64,000 bases of DNA. Source: Nitrospirota bacterium. Lineage in GTDB: Bacteria; Nitrospirota; Thermodesulfovibrionia; Thermodesulfovibrionales; UBA1546. The notes under the pieces are model-generated. The model saw only the letters and a program-made list of their open reading frames with translations. It searched no databases and had not been told where the DNA came from. Positions within the stretch are counted from its first letter, which is position 1. Each line of letters opens with the position of its first letter. The position numbers and the translations under genes were made by a program. Positions 33,993-43,100 of the stretch are shown piece after piece. Location: contig WPIF01000006.1 in the NCBI GenBank assembly GCA_009773185.1, forward strand, positions 103,260 to 167,259. Reading direction: 5' to 3'.

Positions 33993-35564
33993 TTACTTTA
34001 TATCAGGCACAGTAAAAAGAACGCCGCCGAAAAGCAGGTATGCCAGAATCAATGTCCAGATGACATTAAATAGCTGTGCAATTATAAAGGCTGCAGCAGG
34101 CCTGCCGCCTTCCATGCCTACAAGCTCTGTAAAACGTGTCTCAAGTCCTATAGATGTAAATGCAAGAGCGAACCAGACCGTCCTCATTCCGCCTAACAAT
34201 CCCTTAGTGTCTTTTACAGTGGCGGGGTCAAGCAGGAACGAAAAGACTATCGAGGCAACAATGAATCCGAGAACGAATTTAGGGAATCTATCCCATATTA
34301 CGCTTGCGCTCACCTTCTGACCGCCTGCTGCTCCTTTCTTGACTGTCCACCATATTGAAAGGATGAACGCAGCCACTCCTATCAGAACATTCTGCGAGAA
34401 CTTGACTATAACGCCTGTCTTCATTGCAGGCTCGCTTATCAGGGCGCCTGCCGCCACAACAGAGCCGCTTGTATCGAGCGTCCCGCCGAGCCATGCACCG
34501 CCGACAAGTTCCGGTATTCCAAACGCCTTCACAATCCACGGCATTATTATCATCATAGGCACTGCCACGATAAGAACAAGGGATGTAACATAAGAGAGTT
34601 TCTTTTTGTCGCCCTCTATGGCTCCGCAGGTAGCAATAGCCGCTGAGACACCGCAGATTGAGACTGCTGACGAGAGCAGCGCCGCAAAGTCGTCATCCAG
34701 CTTTAGTTTCTTTGAAAGCCAGTAGCACGCATACCAGACAACTGTTACTACACAGATCGCCTGGACTATGCCGCGGGCTCCGCCCTCGAGGATCTCCTTA
34801 AACAGGATGCCTGCTCCGAGGATGACCAATCCTGTTTTTATGAAGTACTCTGTCCTGACAGCTTCCATAAGCCATTTCGGGACTCCGATTACATTGCTGA
34901 TAAAGAGCCCGATAATCAGGGCAAAGATAACATATTCGAGCCCGTAATAGTTGACAGTGGAATTGCCTGAAATGAACTGGGAAATATTTGCCAGTATGTA
35001 AACCACCGGAAACCCGATAATATACTTCCCTACATTGCCTCCCATGAGGATAATGCCGATGGAAGAGATTACCAGGAAACCAATTCCGATAATGACAACT
35101 TTTCCAAGGTTTTCGCCGGAGAAGACTTTTTCAGTAAGAGCTCCCGCAGAACCGCTTATCTTTTTGCCGAGGTCTTCACCCTTTTTCTTGACCCCGGCAT
35201 CCTTTGCGCCTTTAGCATCTTCTCCGAGTTTTTTTGCAGCGCTTCCGATTGCAGCGCGGTCACCGGAATCCAATGCTGTTTTTAGCGCTGTTGCTGATTC
35301 AGCTGAGACAGTCTCGCCTTTAGCCTGAGCGTCTGCAATAAATTTTTCTATCTTTGGTTTAGATTTTTCAACAGTAGCTGCAAATTCGCCGCTCGTTTCC
35401 CATTTGAAAGACGGCATTTTGGGCCTTACACCAGCGAGGATAAGAACAATAATTAAAAACCCTAACCAAACAGCGAGCCAGTCTTCCCCTCTTATCAAGT
35501 TTGACCAGCCGGATGGTTTTTCGATTACACACTTTTCACTAGTACCAGTGTTTTGTTCAGCCAT
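33993..35564 (-). CDS. YeiH-family putative sulfate exporter with soluble insertion
   Basis: A 523-residue membrane protein of the YeiH/UPF0324 family, annotated as putative sulfate exporters. Family motifs: YFIKTGLVILGAGILFKEIL, SAVSICGVSAAIATCGAI, GAWLGGTLDTSGSVVAAG and TSIGLETRFTEL. It is longer than usual (about 340-470). After a first membrane helix (about residues 29-48) comes a roughly 100-residue charged Ala/Lys-rich insert (FIADAQAKGETVSAESATAL, then AAKKLGEDAKGAKDAGVKKK), predicted soluble and helical, before the other helices. It precedes no gene on the strand; upstream lie a small secreted protein and a double rhodanese, suggesting a sulfur-compound group. Confidence 0.88.
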   Translation of the reverse strand: MAEQNTGTSEKCVIEKPSGWSNLIRGEDWLAVWLGFLIIVLILAGVRPKMPSFKWETSGEFAATVEKSKPKIEKFIADAQAKGETVSAESATALKTALDSGDRAAIGSAAKKLGEDAKGAKDAGVKKKGEDLGKKISGSAGALTEKVFSGENLGKVVIIGIGFLVISSIGIILMGGNVGKYIIGFPVVYILANISQFISGNSTVNYYGLEYVIFALIIGLFISNVIGVPKWLMEAVRTEYFIKTGLVILGAGILFKEILEGGARGIVQAICVVTVVWYACYWLSKKLKLDDDFAALLSSAVSICGVSAAIATCGAIEGDKKKLSYVTSLVLIVAVPMMIIMPWIVKAFGIPELVGGAWLGGTLDTSGSVVAAGALISEPAMKTGVIVKFSQNVLIGVAAFILSIWWTVKKGAAGGQKVSASVIWDRFPKFVLGFIVASIVFSFLLDPATVKDTKGLLGGMRTVWFALAFTSIGLETRFTELVGMEGGRPAAAFIIAQLFNVIWTLILAYLLFGGVLFTVPDIK

Positions 35565-35694
35565 ACCTTAGCCTCCTTTTAAAGATTTCTAAGAGATGCC
35601 TCTTGCTATTCTTATTGAGCATCACCCCCTTTGCTCATATTCCCGTTATTTATACATCTAAAAAGTATTTTTTTCAACGTCAAATTATAATTTC

Positions 35695-35970
35695 CTAATA
35701 ACCTCCTGTTATCGGTTTAACCTCTTTTGATACCTTATTGCCCTTCACGACCACGCTGTCACCGACCCTGAGAGAGGTATCTTTACTTTTGACCTTTGTT
35801 TCCTTTCCCTTGTCATCCTTTACAGTTATTTCATATTCTGTCGGCTCGATTTTGGTAATTGTACCTTTTGCCGTGCCTTTTTCAGCCTCATGGGCTGAAA
35901 AAGCAGCCAGGACGAGGCTGAATAAGAATGCTAGGGTTATAAGCGTTATAACGGTTGTCTTTGTTTTCAT
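35695..35970 (-). CDS. Small secreted beta-barrel-like protein
   Basis: A 91-residue protein with a signal peptide (MKTKTTVITLITLAFLFSLV, cleavage near AFSA) and a mature part of short beta strands (GTAKGTITKIEPTEYEITV, then KVKSKDTSLRVGDSVVVKG) resembling OB-fold-like small periplasmic proteins. The function is unknown. An AGGAGGAGAAA site precedes it. It lies between the YeiH-family and rhodanese genes on one strand. Confidence 0.7.
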   Translation of the reverse strand: MKTKTTVITLITLAFLFSLVLAAFSAHEAEKGTAKGTITKIEPTEYEITVKDDKGKETKVKSKDTSLRVGDSVVVKGNKVSKEVKPITGGY

Positions 35971-35990
35971 TTTCTCCTCCTGATAATTTT

Positions 35991-36974
35991 TTACTTTTTC
36001 TTCAATTCCTCAATATCTTTCTTTAATTCTTCGACTGTCTTCATTATTTCATTCATCTTGACGAAGTCATACCAGTTCTCATTTGCAACCGGGCAATCTA
36101 CATTGCTGCCGTAAATAATCCACGAGTCGTCATAATTTACAGGGTCTTTGAAACCCATGAGCCTTAGTTCCATGTAGGTAAGTGTAGAGCGTGTCCCGGT
36201 CTGACAGTAAGCTATGGTCCGTTTGTTTTTGTCGAGTTTGTCAAAAAGCTTATCGAGTTCATCCATGGTATGTATCTTCCCTGTCTGGACGTCATAAGTT
36301 TTAAGATGTGAAACATTGGTAGTTGTATTAGGAATGTGCCCGCCTCTCAGAGCCCTGATGTCAGCGCCCTTATTCTCCTTCTCGGTCCTGGAATCAATAA
36401 TATTGATGTCTTTTATCTCTCCCTTTGCTATCTTTACAACCTCCTCTGTGGTTGCAATCCTGTTTTTTACGACCGCTGCCTTGAAATTTGAAGCAGGGAG
36501 TTTTTGCATTGTTTTTTCGAGCGGTTTTCCGGTTTCCTGCCACGACTCAATGCCGCCATTCAGGAAGTGCACATTGTTATGTCCCAGATATTCGAGTATC
36601 CAGAACGCCACAGTGGCGCTGGTTATGAGCTTGGCATCTGCGTAGACTGCAACAGGCTTGTCCATGCTAACCCCTGCTTCACCCATCAACTTTTCGAGGT
36701 CCCCGGTCTTTTTGATTCTCAACGTGGTATCCCTCAAGACCTTGCCGCATGCCCCGCCCAGGTTTATTGCACCCGGGATATGGCCTGCTGCATAGGCCTT
36801 ATCATCACGGCAGTCAACAACAATCCATTTCCCCATGTTTTTCTCGATATCAGATGGTGTAACTAATAGCTGTGGATTTGCATATTCTGCGCCGTATGAA
36901 ACAGCGCTAATAAATAGAAAGGCAATAATAAAAATACCAAAGGCTGGTTTTTTTGCTCTGCAAGCCGTCATCAT
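35991..36974 (-). CDS. Secreted two-domain rhodanese-like sulfurtransferase
   Basis: A 327-residue protein with a signal peptide ending near SYGAEYA and two rhodanese domains. The first (about 35-155) has VYADAKLITSA where the catalytic Cys loop should be, so is inactive. The second (about 170-300) has the active-site loop YCQTGTRSTLTYM with the persulfide-carrying Cys. This is the usual thiosulfate-sulfurtransferase arrangement. A C-terminal coiled coil (EIMKTVEELKKDIEELKKK) may mediate oligomerisation. Probably periplasmic, acting on thiosulfate or polysulfide and fitting the sulfur metabolism of this organism. Confidence 0.9.
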   Translation of the reverse strand: MMTACRAKKPAFGIFIIAFLFISAVSYGAEYANPQLLVTPSDIEKNMGKWIVVDCRDDKAYAAGHIPGAINLGGACGKVLRDTTLRIKKTGDLEKLMGEAGVSMDKPVAVYADAKLITSATVAFWILEYLGHNNVHFLNGGIESWQETGKPLEKTMQKLPASNFKAAVVKNRIATTEEVVKIAKGEIKDINIIDSRTEKENKGADIRALRGGHIPNTTTNVSHLKTYDVQTGKIHTMDELDKLFDKLDKNKRTIAYCQTGTRSTLTYMELRLMGFKDPVNYDDSWIIYGSNVDCPVANENWYDFVKMNEIMKTVEELKKDIEELKKK

Positions 36975-37203
36975 ATACCTCCTTTTGAGAAAGTTTTTGC
37001 TTATTAGAAAATACAGTAACCTTTCATATACTCTTATACCCCCTTATCTCATTTTAAGGATAGCGCAATACAGTTTGATTAAATTCATACCACAAAACAG
37101 GCCGGATTGCAAGTTGAGTTAAAAATTATGTCAGGCCAAAGCAGAAATGTCCTAATCCGCCAAAACAGGGATAGTGGAGCAGGATATGTGGTAGAATATT
37201 TTT

Positions 37204-38127
37204 ATGGCGGACAATTCCTTAAGACTGCTTCAGGAAAGAATAGACTCTGTAATAAAGGGAAAACAGGATGCTGTCAAGATGGCGATTGTTACCCTCCTTG
37301 GAAGGGGGCATCTGATGATTGAGGACGTTCCCGGAGTTGGAAAGACAACGCTTGCATTCACGCTTGCGAAGGCTACGAACTGCTCATTTCAGAGAATCCA
37401 GTTTACGAGCGACATGCTCCCGACTGACATTATCGGTGTAAGCATATATAATCCCGATACAAAGAATTTTGATTTCAAGCAGGGGCCGATATTTGCAAAT
37501 ATAGTCCTTGCTGATGAGATAAACAGGACCAGTCCAAAGACCCAATCAGCGCTTCTTGAGGCCATGAATGAAAGAAGGGTGTCTGTTGACAGAAAGACAT
37601 ATACCCTGCCTGAGCCGTTCATGGTCATTGCAACACAGAACCCGATAGAGTATCACGGGACATTTCCTCTGCCAGAGAGCCAGATTGACAGGTTCATGAT
37701 GCATATAAAACTAGGTTACCCCGAGACCGCATATGAAAAGCAGGCCCTGGTCGGCCAGTCAAGCCTGGAGTTTCTTGAAGATATGCAGCCTGTTATAACA
37801 GGCGATGAGATACTCAGGATGCAGAAAATGGTGGATGCCGTGAAAGTTGATGGCAGCCTCCTTGATTATCTTATGGATGTCATAAACGCAACAAGGAACG
37901 ATGAGAAGATAAGGCTTGGGGCGAGCACAAGAGGGGCGCAGTTTCTCCTTAAGGCTGCAAAGGCCAATGCCTTCTATGAGGGAAGGGATTATGTGGTCCC
38001 CGAGGACATAAAGGACCTGGCTCCAACTGTCCTTGGCCACAGGCTGATACTTAAGGCAAGGACTTCAATATATGATGCTGAAGTAATAATGAAAGAGATA
38101 TTGGAACGTATTTCTGTACCTGTGTGA
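37204..38127 (+). CDS. MoxR-family AAA+ ATPase
   Basis: A 307-residue MoxR-type chaperone-like ATPase. Walker A is EDVPGVGKTTLAFTLAKA, Walker B is NIVLADEINRTSPKTQSALL, and sensor and arginine motifs are in IATQNPIEYHGTFPLPESQIDRF. It normally acts with a DUF58/von Willebrand-like protein and a transglutaminase, which follow here after a 200-base gap filled by a MITE-like element. A TAGAAT ends six bases before the ATG and no ribosome-binding site is seen, so the transcript may be leaderless. Confidence 0.93.
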   Translation: MADNSLRLLQERIDSVIKGKQDAVKMAIVTLLGRGHLMIEDVPGVGKTTLAFTLAKATNCSFQRIQFTSDMLPTDIIGVSIYNPDTKNFDFKQGPIFANIVLADEINRTSPKTQSALLEAMNERRVSVDRKTYTLPEPFMVIATQNPIEYHGTFPLPESQIDRFMMHIKLGYPETAYEKQALVGQSSLEFLEDMQPVITGDEILRMQKMVDAVKVDGSLLDYLMDVINATRNDEKIRLGASTRGAQFLLKAAKANAFYEGRDYVVPEDIKDLAPTVLGHRLILKARTSIYDAEVIMKEILERISVPV

Positions 38128-38146
38128 CTCACATATGCTTAGGCGC

Positions 38147-38317
38147 ATACAGGAGGGAACAATCTTTTCGCTCATTCTCGTCCCGACAATATCGGGACTG
38201 ACTCCTCCGCCCCAGCGGATTCGCCTGTGGCGAAGAGGAATTTTACCTCTTTATTTAAATATGACTTTATGGACTATCGGCAAAATAAAACCGCTCAAAG
38301 ACAATTCCCCCCTGTAT
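38147..38317. mobile_element. MITE-like element between moxR and the DUF58 gene
   Basis: A 171-bp element with inverted ends ATACAGGAGGGAA / TTCCCCCCTGTAT. It shares CGCTCATTCTCG, TTTTACCTCTTTAT, GGACTATCGGCAAAA and AAAACCGCTCAA with the element at 17776-17897, but carries extra hairpins in the middle (CCCGACAATATCGGGA and TTCGCCTGTGGCGAA). It has no convincing coding potential. Confidence 0.75.
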
Positions 38318-38327
38318 TTCATAATCT

Positions 38328-39335
38328 ATGAAACCCACTAAAGAAGGCAAAAGATTTTTGCTTGCCACTCTGCTTATAGCAGTGGCTGCCGCCAACACCG
38401 GCAATAATCTCATCTATCTCATCCTTGCCATGATGCTCTCGATACTTGTAATTTCAATTGCCGTGCTGAACCTGAATCTCCGGGGCTCAGCCCTTGGTTT
38501 TTCGATAGCACAGCCTGTCTTTGCAAAGAGCAGGGCAGGATTCAGTGTATCATTGTCAAACAGGAAAAAATTTATTCCTTCATATTCAATACATGTAACT
38601 TTTCCTGAAGGCATAGAAGGGGAATGCATTATCCCTCGTATTTCCCCGTCATCACGGGTCTCAGTGGATATTGCCGGCATATTCAAAAAAAGAGGCATAT
38701 ACAGATACGGAGATTTTTCTGTTTCAAGCAGTTTTCCGTTCATATTATTTGCAAAAAATATTAAGGCCCATATTGGAGGAGAGGTTATAGTATATCCGGA
38801 GATAAAGGAAATAGATGAGTTAATGCCTGAAATGACAGGTTCTGATTATGACCAGTATGTTACAAGACACGGTCCAGGCGATGAATTTCTTATGATACGC
38901 GACTTCAGGTACGGGGACAGCATGCGAAGGATCCAATGGAAGGCATCTGCAAAAATAGGAAAACTTATGGTGAAGGATATGGGGATGGATGAACCCAGGC
39001 TTATTACCATAATCCTTGACAATATAAAACCATTGAATAAGGAATCATTTGAAAAGGCAGTCTCTTTTGCCGCATCCGTTGCATATAAATTTATAAGGAT
39101 GGGGTTTTTTGTCAGGCTGTTGACCTGCAAAAAGCTCATCCCCTTTGGCAGCGGGCAGGAACAGCTTTTTAAGATACTCGATGTGCTGGCATTGATAGAT
39201 GAAGAAGCTACATGGGAATGTCCAATGATGCACGAGATGCAGGGCGCGGGCGTCCTGATACTCAAATCTGAAGACTCTTCATTAAAAAAAGCGGCTTCTA
39301 TGTGCAGCATGGTGATTAATGCCTCAGATTTATAA
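38328..39335 (+). CDS. DUF58 domain membrane protein
   Basis: A 335-residue protein with two N-terminal membrane helices (about residues 10-46, LLATLLIAVAAANTGNNLIY) and the DUF58 domain near the end (TRHGPGDEFLMIRDFRYGDS, then MRRIQWKASAKIGKL). The usual partner of MoxR ATPases and transglutaminase-like proteins. Overlaps the transglutaminase gene by 17 bases. The exact biochemical role is not known. Confidence 0.9.
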   Translation: MKPTKEGKRFLLATLLIAVAAANTGNNLIYLILAMMLSILVISIAVLNLNLRGSALGFSIAQPVFAKSRAGFSVSLSNRKKFIPSYSIHVTFPEGIEGECIIPRISPSSRVSVDIAGIFKKRGIYRYGDFSVSSSFPFILFAKNIKAHIGGEVIVYPEIKEIDELMPEMTGSDYDQYVTRHGPGDEFLMIRDFRYGDSMRRIQWKASAKIGKLMVKDMGMDEPRLITIILDNIKPLNKESFEKAVSFAASVAYKFIRMGFFVRLLTCKKLIPFGSGQEQLFKILDVLALIDEEATWECPMMHEMQGAGVLILKSEDSSLKKAASMCSMVINASDL

Positions 39336-41214
39336 AATATTAACAGCAGTACTTGCCTTTACCGGCTGCGGCGGGCTGGTCATGACAGGGCAGTTAAATC
39401 CTCTAATGCTCATATCGGGCATAGGCCTTATACCCGGATATATAAGGTTCTGGAAAGACATGCCGAATCTGTCCCGGTGGACAATAGGCGGGATCTCAAT
39501 CGCAACGCTTTTTCTTTTCGTAGTTGATACATTAATAATTACAGGCGATATGTTTATTGCTGTGGCTCATCTCACTATAGTCTTTCAGGCAATAAAGAGC
39601 TTCGACCTTAAGGAGCCGTGGGACCATTTGCAGGTATATTTTATGTCCCTGCTGCAGTTGATTATTGCCTCGGAGCTTACAAGGTCTGCTGCCTTTGGGC
39701 TCATATTTGTTATCTTCCTTATCGCGCTTGTTACAGCAATGGTTATATCACATTTCCTGAAAGAGGGCACTGTAAGAAAAATCAGGCTCAGGGGGCCTGT
39801 AATAGCCATATCTCTGCTGACGCTGGTTATAACAATCTTATTCTTTATCTCTACCCCGAGGGTCATAGGAGGCCTGTGGGGGAAAAGCCGGACGAAAAAT
39901 ATTAAAACTGCCGGTTTTTCGGAAAAGGTTGATTTTGGTTCTTTTGGCGATATTAAACTTGACCCGACGATTGTGATGAGAGTTGAGGTGCCGGAAAAAG
40001 CAGAAGGCCAGCTTTACTGGAGAGGGATGATGCTTGATTATTTTGACGGTGTCTCATGGAGCAATACCCTCAAGCAAAAGGTCAGGATACCGAAGAGCGG
40101 CTATTCGTTTGTTGCAATGCCTGTTTCTCCCGGCAGTGTTTTGACCCAGAAGATATTTCTTGAGCCTTTGGACTCTGACGTTATATTCGGGCTGGGGACT
40201 ATCGCCAGAATAGAGATTGAGAGCAGGGCTATGTTCATTGACGGGGGAGGAGCAATCTTTGTCCCTGAAAAGTCTCCCAAAAGGATGAATTATACTGCAT
40301 ACAGTATATTGGAAGAACCTTTGATATCAGATAATACCTCTTATCACGTTCAGTTCCCTTCTGGCTTGAATAAGATTGCCGGATTTGCACGAGAAATTAC
40401 AAAGGGTTCCGGCACAGCCATGGACAGGGCATTGAAAATAGAAAAATATTTAAAGGCTAACTATATCTATTCTTTGAAAACTTCTTCTCCCCCAGGAGGC
40501 GTCAATCCAATAGAGGATTTCCTCTTCAATTCAAGGCAGGGTTATTGCGAACATTACGCAACGTCAATGGCTCTTATGCTCAGGGCTGTCGGGATACCTT
40601 CAAGGGTTGTTACAGGTTTTTTCGGCGGTGAGAGGAATAAATACGGCGGCTATATTATAGTCAGGCAGAGTAATGCGCATTCGTGGGTTGAGGCTGCGAT
40701 TGACGGCAGATGGAAGAGATTTGACCCGACCCCTCCTGCGCCTTTGATAGAGGTGCCGTCCATGTTTTCCCTGTATCTTGATTCCATGAGAATGAAATGG
40801 TACAGGTATGTTGTGAATTTCAGTTTATCAGACCAGAAAAGGCTGGTAGAGTATATATCCATTCCGTTTTTGAAGATACCTGATATGCCGGAGGTCAGGG
40901 TATACGGGGTCAGAACATTAGCCTATGCCCTTGTTATTATAATCAGCGCCGTGATGCTGGTCTTGCTGCTGAGGCGGTTCAGGGTTTACAGATATGAATT
41001 TGTAACAGCGAAATACCTGAAGTTCAGGAGTTCCTTAAAACGCAAAGGCGCAAACATAATGATATCCTCAACCCCGTCTGATGTGATGAAGGAAGCAGTA
41101 AGGCTGGGAATGAGTGAAGGGGCAGCTGATTTTATAAGCCTGTATGAAAGGGCAAGATTCGGAGGCAGGGGAATGAATGACGAGGAAAAGAAAAGGTACA
41201 GGGCTATGTTTTAA
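39319..41214 (+). CDS. Membrane transglutaminase-like protein (TgpA/DUF3488 type)
   Basis: A 631-residue protein. Five or six N-terminal membrane helices (about residues 1-190, DUF3488), an external transglutaminase-like domain with the Cys-His-Asp triad in RQGYCEHYATSMALMLRAVG, NAHSWVEAAI and WKRFDPTPP, and one helix near residue 540 followed by a cytoplasmic tail. In Pseudomonas the homologue TgpA is essential and thought to act in the periplasm; the substrate is unknown. Completes a moxR-DUF58-tgpA operon. Confidence 0.92.
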   Translation: MPQIYKILTAVLAFTGCGGLVMTGQLNPLMLISGIGLIPGYIRFWKDMPNLSRWTIGGISIATLFLFVVDTLIITGDMFIAVAHLTIVFQAIKSFDLKEPWDHLQVYFMSLLQLIIASELTRSAAFGLIFVIFLIALVTAMVISHFLKEGTVRKIRLRGPVIAISLLTLVITILFFISTPRVIGGLWGKSRTKNIKTAGFSEKVDFGSFGDIKLDPTIVMRVEVPEKAEGQLYWRGMMLDYFDGVSWSNTLKQKVRIPKSGYSFVAMPVSPGSVLTQKIFLEPLDSDVIFGLGTIARIEIESRAMFIDGGGAIFVPEKSPKRMNYTAYSILEEPLISDNTSYHVQFPSGLNKIAGFAREITKGSGTAMDRALKIEKYLKANYIYSLKTSSPPGGVNPIEDFLFNSRQGYCEHYATSMALMLRAVGIPSRVVTGFFGGERNKYGGYIIVRQSNAHSWVEAAIDGRWKRFDPTPPAPLIEVPSMFSLYLDSMRMKWYRYVVNFSLSDQKRLVEYISIPFLKIPDMPEVRVYGVRTLAYALVIIISAVMLVLLLRRFRVYRYEFVTAKYLKFRSSLKRKGANIMISSTPSDVMKEAVRLGMSEGAADFISLYERARFGGRGMNDEEKKRYRAMF

Positions 41215-41231
41215 TCAGTTTTGTGCAGGGC

Positions 41232-42140
41232 TTATACTGTCTTCATTGATGTCCTGTTTCCGCCTGCTAACCTGCTCTGGTCCATAAGTCTTCTCGCCCG
41301 TTTTAATAACAGTTCCACTGTATCGGTTCTCTGGGCAAGTGTCGCCCCAATTGAAATAGTAGCCTTAATGGTGTCTGCCCCTGCAGAAAAACTGGATTGT
41401 TCAACAAGAAAACGAAACCTCTCTGCCGCAGTATATAACTGTTCCTCGCTGGTATTTACTATGATGGCGATAAACTCTTCCCCTTTCCATCGGCCTATAA
41501 TATCAGAGGTCCTTGAATTGAATAATAAGGTCTTTGCAGCCATCTTTAATACCTTATCTTTAATATCATGCCAGAATGTACTGCTGGACTTTTTTGGTTT
41601 ATCCAGATAAATAAAAAGAAGCCCGAAGGGCCAGCCATACCTGAACAGGGCATCCAGCCTTCCATGCAGGTTCATCTCAATACATCCCTTATTGACCAGC
41701 ATCGTGAGGCTGTCAAGCAGGGCCATTTTTTCCAGCTCTTCAATCCTCTGGCTAACCGAAATGGAAGGTGAATTGTCTCTGAATATCTCTGCTGCTCCTG
41801 TAATCCGGTTATTTGTATCTGTTATCGGAACCACACGCACTAAAACCGGGAACCGGTGCCCGTCTTTATGAAGAAAATACACTTCTGTTTCATGCCTGCG
41901 GCCGTCGGCAAGAGCTTTTGAAATTAAACATAAGTCCCTGGAGGTATCAGTATCTCTATCAGTTATATTAAGAAAAATTTTGTCCGAACAATTCCTTCCT
42001 ATAACCTCAGAACTCCTGTAGCCTGTAATCCTCTCTGCGCCTTTATTCCAATATGTAATCTTTTTATCAAGGTTTACGCAGTATACCCCGTCATAGAGGC
42101 CGTCCATCAGTTTTTTATAGGATTCGTTATCTATTTCCAT
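41232..42140 (-). CDS. PAS-GGDEF protein with degenerate GGDEF motif
   Basis: A 302-residue protein: an N-terminal PAS domain (about residues 10-125, DGVYCVNLDKKITYWNKGAE, then RITGYRSSEVIGRNC) and a C-terminal GGDEF-type domain (about 140-300). The signature reads GRWKGEEFIAI and the substrate-binding stretch YLDKPKKSSSTFWHDIKD lacks the normal D-x-D-x-F-K pattern. It is therefore probably not an active diguanylate cyclase and may be a c-di-GMP-free sensor or regulatory partner. It is the last of three signalling genes on the minus strand. Confidence 0.85.
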   Translation of the reverse strand: MEIDNESYKKLMDGLYDGVYCVNLDKKITYWNKGAERITGYRSSEVIGRNCSDKIFLNITDRDTDTSRDLCLISKALADGRRHETEVYFLHKDGHRFPVLVRVVPITDTNNRITGAAEIFRDNSPSISVSQRIEELEKMALLDSLTMLVNKGCIEMNLHGRLDALFRYGWPFGLLFIYLDKPKKSSSTFWHDIKDKVLKMAAKTLLFNSRTSDIIGRWKGEEFIAIIVNTSEEQLYTAAERFRFLVEQSSFSAGADTIKATISIGATLAQRTDTVELLLKRARRLMDQSRLAGGNRTSMKTV

Positions 42141-42161
42141 CCGTGCACCAAATAATATGAT

Positions 42162-43088
42162 TTATGAACATACTCTGTTTTTGCCGGCTGATTTGGCCCT
42201 GTATAAGGCCTTGTCAGCGTTTTCAAGAATATCTTCCCATTTATTTTCCAGTTTTTCCATATCAAATGCTGCAACGCCGCAACTTATAGTCAGAATGCCG
42301 TTGGCGGTTCCTTTATGCTCAATGCCCATGGACTCGATGCCTTCCCTGATTTTTTCCGCAACAGTAAGTGTGCTGTTTATGTCCTGATCCGGAAGGGTAA
42401 TGACCATTTCTTCGCCGCCGTACCTGAAAAGATCATCAGACATGCGGATGGAACGCTTGATAGAATCTGCCACTCTTCTGAGTATATTATCTCCTGCGAG
42501 GTGGCCATAAGTATCATTATAAAGCTTAAAGTTGTCTATGTCGCACATGATTATGCCGTAACCATACGCATATCTGCAGGCGCGGTGGTGTGTTTTTTCT
42601 ATAGTTTCATAAAAGCTCAGGCGATTGCCTGCGCCGGTCAGGGTATCCAGCCTGACAAGTTCTTCAAGTTTGAGATTTAATCTCTGCAGGCTTTCATTTT
42701 TTGCTGTAAGCTCTTTTTCGAGAGTTAATATGCGCTCGCCTGCCCTTACTCTCACCTGAAGTTCACTCCGGTCAAATGGTTTTACCACATAGTCGTCAAC
42801 GCCTGACTTAAGGCCCTCAATTACATCCTCTTTCTTGTCCTTGCCTGTAAGCATGATAAAATAAACATATCCTTTATCCTTCGATGAACGAAGCATTCTG
42901 CACAATGTGAGCCCATCCATAACAGGCATCATCCAGTCCGCAACAACGAACTTCAGATTCTCATTCAGAATGATATCCAGCGCCTTCTGGCCGTTTTCCG
43001 CAGTAATAATCTCATACCCCCAGCCCTCAAGTGTTTTCTGAAGAAGTTTTCTGGATACAGAGTCGTCTTCAACGACTAAAATCCGCAT
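42162..43088 (-). CDS. Response regulator with diguanylate cyclase (REC-GGDEF)
   Basis: A 308-residue PleD-like protein. Receiver: DD at residues 8-9, phospho-acceptor Asp in VVADWMMPVMDG, and conserved Lys in VVKPFDRSEL. A coiled coil links to a GGDEF domain with MCDIDNFKLYNDTYGHLAGD and signature RYGGEEMVITL, so c-di-GMP synthesis is expected. Located between the hybrid kinase and the degenerate GGDEF protein, with short gaps, so it is likely the output of that kinase. Confidence 0.93.
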   Translation of the reverse strand: MRILVVEDDSVSRKLLQKTLEGWGYEIITAENGQKALDIILNENLKFVVADWMMPVMDGLTLCRMLRSSKDKGYVYFIMLTGKDKKEDVIEGLKSGVDDYVVKPFDRSELQVRVRAGERILTLEKELTAKNESLQRLNLKLEELVRLDTLTGAGNRLSFYETIEKTHHRACRYAYGYGIIMCDIDNFKLYNDTYGHLAGDNILRRVADSIKRSIRMSDDLFRYGGEEMVITLPDQDINSTLTVAEKIREGIESMGIEHKGTANGILTISCGVAAFDMEKLENKWEDILENADKALYRAKSAGKNRVCS

Positions 43089-43100
43089 ATGTTTTTCTCC

